Below, piece by piece: positions 59,311 through 64,000 of a DNA stretch of 64,000 nucleotides. A program made the position numbers and the translations under genes. Origin of the DNA: Lactifluus volemus (lineage: Eukaryota; Basidiomycota; Agaricomycetes; Russulales; Russulaceae); the NCBI GenBank assembly GCA_022376515.1, contig WTXI01000003.1:1054001-1118000 (forward strand), in the 5' to 3' direction. Position 1 is the stretch's first letter. Each line of letters starts with the position of its first letter. The notes beneath the pieces were generated by a model. The model did not search any database. It saw nothing but the letters and a program-made list of their open reading frames with translations, and was not told the origin of the DNA.

Positions 59311-60414
59311 ATGTCTCACCTTGCTTTTCTTTCTTCACCATTCATCCTCACTTTCCCCATCCCTCGCTCCCGTCGCCTAGGAAATGCTTATCACCTCTTC
59401 CTAACTATCCCTTTTTTTTCTCATAACCTCTTTGCATTCTCCCTCGGTAACCCCGACACCCAGTTCGTCCTTTCGGGAGACAACAGCCCCGCTACCCCCC
59501 CCTACGACTTCCAACATGTAGACATCTCCGAGGGCTGGGCTGATCCACGCATCAATGGCGGTCGCCTTCTTGACGTTAGCGCATCTCCCTCAGCGTACTC
59601 CCAAGCCGGCGCTGATGTAGTCCCTCTCCATTCTGCAGTTTACGATTCCTCTCCTTGGCGAACCGCTCAACGTGATCCTATCAGGACGGTCTGATCCTCT
59701 AGTCCTCACCGAAGAAGGCTTCCACCAATACACAAAGTAAAACCGCTTCTTCCACATCTCCCCTCCCCCTTCTCTCTTATATTTATTATTATCTGTCGCC
59801 TTTCGGCCTGTGGCAGCTCGATTGGCTACTCGAACGAGTGCTTGGGGCTGCACTTCGGCAATATACACGAGGCGAATCTAGGCGACGGAAATGGCCGGAT
59901 GCCGGAGCTTTACCTCGCCAGGCAGGCCTACTTCCCCGTCTGGGGGACGTGCTGGGAGAGCGTTGCAGGTGGCCACCACTTTCGCGCCTGGCGACAGAAC
60001 GGCACACACGCTTCAAGTGGCGCATGGTTTATTGGGTATGTATACCCCCTTCAGGACTGCTCTCTGACGATTGGTGACATTACATATAAAGGGCATCGAA
60101 AGAGGAGCATTCTCAGAAGCGGCACAAGATTGTCAGGGATGGATACAATCTCGGCCGGGACTGGTTTGTCGAGCGCGCACTAGCGGGTAGCCATTGGAAC
60201 GGACGTAACATTTGGTGGCGCGCTGAGGTCGAGTGGCGCACTGGGCTTCTCGAGCCCGGAAGCAAGGGTACGTGGCTTTCAGTTTTGCGCGCTACCACAC
60301 AGTTTTGTTTTTTTCTTGTAAAAACTGACTTGGCACCGCCGCATTGAACTAGGTGTTAATCACAACATCGCACAGGATGGGCGTGTTGCCATCCTTACCG
60401 TCTTTCGTGTTTAG
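59311..60414 (+). CDS. Conserved agaricomycete protein of unknown function
   Basis: Exons 59311-59574, 59639-59736, 59817-60035, 60092-60267, 60353-60414; all phases agree, about 272 residues. Strongly protein-like core: WADPRINGGRLLD, PLNVILSGRSDPLVL, IGYSNECLGLHFGNIHEANL, YFPVWGTCWESVAGGHHFRA, AWFIGASKE, GYNLGRDWFVERA, LEPGSKGVNHNIAQDG. The N-terminal 45 residues are hydrophobic and may be a signal sequence or a misplaced start. I recall similar proteins of unknown role in mushroom genomes but no named domain. The conserved His, Trp and Cys residues would suit an enzyme or binding fold; that is a guess. Confidence 0.75.
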
Positions 60415-60864
60415 CCGTCTTCCTGTTTGTCCCTTCAATTGATGGCGAAAGCCAGCTCGTCATGACCCTTCACCTTCACGATAGCATCGTTGTGTTCAAG
60501 ACAATCTGTAACACAAGTCAATCTTTTAAATTCCCCCATCACGCCTAGTTGCCAAGGTCAAATGATGTAAGGATCTTGCAGACTCGAGACATTTGGAGAG
60601 TCACTTTCTAGATTGTTCGTTTTTCTTGTACATTTAGAAGATTTTTTTTATCCTTGCACATTATAACTTATATATGAACAATGGTGATGGAACCATATCC
60701 TTTTCAGTTTGAGACACGAGACGAGTGCAGGACTCAGGTGGGTCGAAAGAATAAATTAAGCTCACAAGGGAATCTACAATGTTCGGCGTGAGGCACTTCT
60801 ATCATGCCTCCAAGCCTTGCGTATAAAACCGACGTAATAAACTGTAAATGTCAAGTATACATAT
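60415..60864. other. Convergent intergenic region
   Basis: 450 bp between the 3' ends of two genes facing each other. AT-rich, with T runs; probable terminator region for both. No gene. Confidence 0.5.
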
Positions 60865-62696
60865 CTACGCCTTGCATGTTATCTCTGCCCCCACCATCGC
60901 GATGGCGGCGCCCAGCGCCCAACCGAGCTCAGTCCCGTCGATGCGTTTCCCGATCTGCACGTTACGCTCGTCACCAAACTCGTACCCGAGCCGCAGCAAG
61001 GTGTACATGAACGTGAGGTCGAGGCAATACTCGGGCCGATCCTTGAGTTCCTCCAGTGCCTGCGGGTTGCCCGCCTTCCCCCAGCGCTCGTCCCATGATG
61101 GTTGTCCGAGGCAGACGTCCGTCGCGAGCGCGGCGAGAGATGCGATGGTCGGAGGAGGGTGATCTGGATCATCATCGGACGATGAGAGCAAGGGGTAGAT
61201 GCGGTCGTAAAAGTATGAGAGCAATAGGATCTTGCCGTTCGGGAAGGTTTCCGTCAGTGATGGCTGGTAGATGCCATCAAAAGAGCAAGGTTTAACTTCG
61301 CAGATGCTGTTTCGAAGAGCGTGGAGTTTAGCAGGGACACAATCATAACTCACGGAGGGAGGGGAACTCACGCGTCCTTCGCCATCACGAGCTGCATAAC
61401 CCGGCTGCAAGCCTCAAAGCTACCGATATCTGCGCCGACCATGGTGACGTTCTTGGTCGTGGCACTGCCTTCCACCTCGACTTCTACCACCCTCCTCGTC
61501 CCCCGGGCCAAGCAAGGATTCCCAATCTCGTCACCGGCGGGCGTAGTCCGGACAGAAGCCATAAAGTCGACCAACCGATGCACGCTCTTCCTCGCGCGCA
61601 TGAGCCCGTAGCCCAAATATGAATGCTGATACAACACGTGTACCTTCCCGCCAAATTTGAGCTCGTACTTGTGCTCACCCTCGTGCAGCGGCACCGTATC
61701 CGGACTGTCAAACGCCGGCTCGAACACGATCTGAGTCGATGCGCCACCCAAATCGAGCACCGCATACGGCACCGCCGTCTTTGGTGAGTCTGCGCGTATG
61801 GTATCCATAAGGTAGTTGGCCGTCACCCAGGCAAACACGCCCTCGTCCCGCCCGTCCATGATCACGACGGGGTCCCGCGAAGCGAGCGGGAAAGGGTACA
61901 CGGTGCTCAAGCGTCTCTGCACGGCATCAAGGATTTCCGCAGCCTGCGAGGCGCCCAAAAGGCGAAGTCCGGCGGTCGCCTTGACCGCCACGGGGGTGCA
62001 GCTATGCAGGGACTCGGGGACCGTGCGCAAGGCGACGTCGAGCAACGAATCGAGGCTCTGCGCGGCAGCATCCGGTCGTCCAGCATAGCTAGATAACCCC
62101 GGATTCTTCTGTATGAACGTTTCGTACTCGTACTTGGGCGAAGGCCCGCAGTTATTGAATTTGTAGACGTGGATTCGTGAGCCGGTGGAACCTGCGTCGA
62201 TCATGAGAGCATATTGCACGAGTGGCGACGACGGGTCGTGTGGAGTCGTGCAGAAGACGGTTTTGCTTGGTTCTGGGTCGGTCTCGTGTGACGATGGCCG
62301 GACGATAGAGGGGGAGGTGGCCGCCTCGTCCATTTCAGGTTTAGGTGGCTCGATTATGGGAGGCGTAGGGACCACGGGTGATGACGGGGGCAGTGGGTAA
62401 TGGCTATCGTCCACTGGTGTTTGTGATTTGATACTTGAGACCGATTTCCGCGAAGGCCTTAAAAGCCAAACAAGCCCGACGCTGAGGGTGAGACAGAGAA
62501 GAATCCTCTTCCACGAAACGTTGCGTACGCCCAGGCGACAAGGTCCTAGGCCACCTTCAAGTCTTTCATAATGGCTACTCCGTGGTGAAATCATCAAATT
62601 TTGTGACTGGGCGCCAAGTCTAGGGGTGTCGAGGGGAGAGACAGTGGTGATGGCAGATGAACGAGACCGACGGCGAACGGTAAAGTTAATTGACAT
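60865..62696 (-). CDS. GDA1: Golgi guanosine diphosphatase (GDA1/CD39 family)
   Basis: Type II membrane nucleoside diphosphatase; hydrolyses GDP/UDP left by glycosyltransferases in the Golgi lumen. Exons (minus): 62696-61372 and 61306-60865; 588 residues with no lesion. A short cytosolic N-terminus, one membrane span near residue 70 (RILLCLTLSVGLVWLL), a Pro-rich stem, then the apyrase conserved regions: LMIDAGSTGSRIHVYKF (ACR1), VAVKATAGLRLLG (ACR2), GRDEGVFAWVTANYLM (ACR3), AVLDLGGASTQIVFEP (ACR4), and LGWALGAAIAMVGAE near the end (ACR5 region). CEVKPCSFDGIYQP is typical of the fungal enzyme. Confidence 0.93.
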
Positions 62697-63093
62697 CCAG
62701 GCACATGACGCTTCTCATCACACTTGACTTTGTAAAAAAAAAATTGCGTTTTTAATTTTGCAACCAGGCAACAACAACAACAACTCGAATGCGGTTCAAT
62801 GTAAAAAATGGTGGGTCTCTGTAAGGTATATTCGAAAATATGGAGAAGTATAAATCAGTCACGATGCAAAAAGCGCACTACTAAGTGAGCGTCAAGCAAG
62901 ATGCATGCGCTTTTGCATAAAGGAAGAAATCATGAGGGGGATACGACGGTACTCCTGACCAGTGGTAGAATGGGGAGGGAGGGGAACAAGACAAGGACAT
63001 ATCGTTAGTAATACAAGGAGTACCGAAGTGCCGAAAGTTAAAGTCGGCCGCAAGTCAATGATCAGTCCGAAAAAAAAAAAGCCAAAAGACATT
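62697..63093. other. Intergenic region
   Basis: 397 bp, upstream of GDA1 and downstream of the bZIP gene. Contains CAACAACAACAACAA near 62768. No gene. Confidence 0.5.
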
Positions 63094-63977
63094 CTACGCC
63101 TCATTCATTCTAGGCACTTCATGACCCTTGTCACGAAGAAGTGCCTCTAAAACGAGTGCGCGTGCTCGCCACATCTCTTTCTCCTTGCGCTCAGCTTCTA
63201 TGGCATCCTCCAGCTCGCGTTGATATTCTAACTTCCGCTTACGACTCCTCCGTGCGGCGAGGGTGTTTTGAAGACGCTTAACCTTGATAGCATCCTCCTC
63301 GGAAAGGGTAGGACCATCTTCGTTTTCGCCATCACCTTCGCCCTCACAGGTGCCTGTGTTCGAGCACGCTTCCGGGCAAACGTAGCGGGCAACTCCTTGC
63401 GCGAAGTGGAAGAGGGTAAGCGGTAATTGCGGGACTGGATAGGCGCTTCATAGGGAACGAGCGCTTCTGGTGTGATGTTCTTGCGAGTACCTGTCGGCAC
63501 AGTCTTCCGCCTCGTTGGGATGGCCGAAGAGTGATCGACATGGACTGGGGAAGATTGGAGAGATGGTGTGTCAATGGCGGGGGTTCCTGGAGATATTTTG
63601 TACATGTCGTCCATATCAGGGAGGGGAAGATCAGAAGGGGGTAACGAGTCAGGGGCAGAGAATTTGGCGTCATAATCTTCATAACCAGTACTTCCGAATA
63701 GCGACGGCATGTTGTCGAAATCTTCGGAGAAGCCGAAGACAACAGGGCTGGTGTAGATGTCAGGAGTCATGCCCACATCGGCATCTATGGCCGGTGTTGT
63801 CAACAGGTCTTCCCACGGCGACATCGGCGACGTGAGGAAGTCACTAGGGTTAAACTGGTCTGGAGAGGCTGAAGATGATTGGTCGCTTAGAGAGGATGCA
63901 TCCAACGGAACAAAATCAGCAGTACCTGACAACGCTGAGGCGATTGCCTGTGCAGCGGCTTCATTGTCAACCGACAT
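63094..63977 (-). CDS. GCN4: bZIP transcription factor, Gcn4/CPC1 type
   Basis: Nuclear activator, probably of amino-acid starvation genes. The N-terminal 200 residues are acidic and Pro/Ser-rich (activation region). The basic region LQNTLAARRSRKRKLEYQ matches the Gcn4 pattern NTxAARRSRxRK and is followed by a leucine-zipper-like helix ending MNEA. The bZIP lies in another frame from the N-terminal part. A 50-bp intron 63347-63298 (GTGAGG...CCGAG) joins the two in phase; the alternative is a one-base loss near 63345. Start MSVDNEAAAQ is 24 bp from the window edge; further upstream exons or uORFs, which control GCN4 in other fungi, could lie outside. Confidence 0.82.
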
Positions 63978-64000
63978 TGGAAGAGCCGCTGTTGAGGTGC

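Overview
This is nuclear DNA of a filamentous basidiomycete, most likely a mushroom-forming agaricomycete. Genes are interrupted by many GT-AG introns of about 47-70 bp, with a few GC-AG introns. Recognisable families are mushroom-type tyrosinases with a C-terminal lid domain, a CBM20 glucoamylase, CipC/DUF3759 proteins, membrane-anchored aspartic proteases, an arrestin-like protein, dynactin p62, EBP2, a Golgi GDPase and a Gcn4-type bZIP factor. I found no rRNA, tRNA or CRISPR array.

Layout. (1) 0.3-21.3 kb: a head-to-tail array of five tyrosinase genes with the same seven-exon structure and a TATA box 54-69 bp before each ATG. Copies 1-3 and part of their spacers are recent duplications; copies 4 and 5 are more diverged. 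All exons of copy 4 are open, but its fifth intron holds a 2.8-kb terminal-inverted-repeat transposon that itself contains a decayed LINE fragment. Copies 1, 2, 3 and 5 each carry at least one frame lesion. (2) 21.5-29.8 kb: NTA1 N-terminal amidase, GH15 glucoamylase (- strand), a PA-TM-RING E3 ligase and a triple CCCH zinc-finger protein. (3) 29.8-32.2 kb: no recognisable gene. (4) 32.5-34.8 kb: two CipC-like genes with the same six-exon structure. (5) 36.6-40.6 kb: a divergent pair of membrane-anchored aspartic proteases sharing 167 bp of promoter. (6) 42.6-51.3 kb: a tandem duplication of about 4.1-4.3 kb carrying a two-finger C2H2 gene (first copy open, second decayed). (7) 52.2-64 kb: compact conserved genes: arrestin-like protein, a two-TM protein, dynactin p62, EBP2, a conserved protein of unknown function, Golgi GDPase and a bZIP factor.

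How they fit together. Tyrosinases oxidise phenols to quinones (melanin, cap browning, defence). Glucoamylase and the proteases point to extracellular or vacuolar nutrient breakdown. The right end is housekeeping.

Reading caution. In the first 26 kb several unrelated genes (four tyrosinase copies, NTA1, glucoamylase, PA-RING) are broken by base losses, nearly all of a single base, some in homopolymers, while coding sequence from 32 to 63 kb is clean apart from the decayed zinc-finger copy. Real decay and uncorrected assembly indels cannot be separated from this sequence alone, so intactness calls on the left are provisional. Some other apparent breaks (CCCH gene, bZIP gene) are better explained by ordinary introns.
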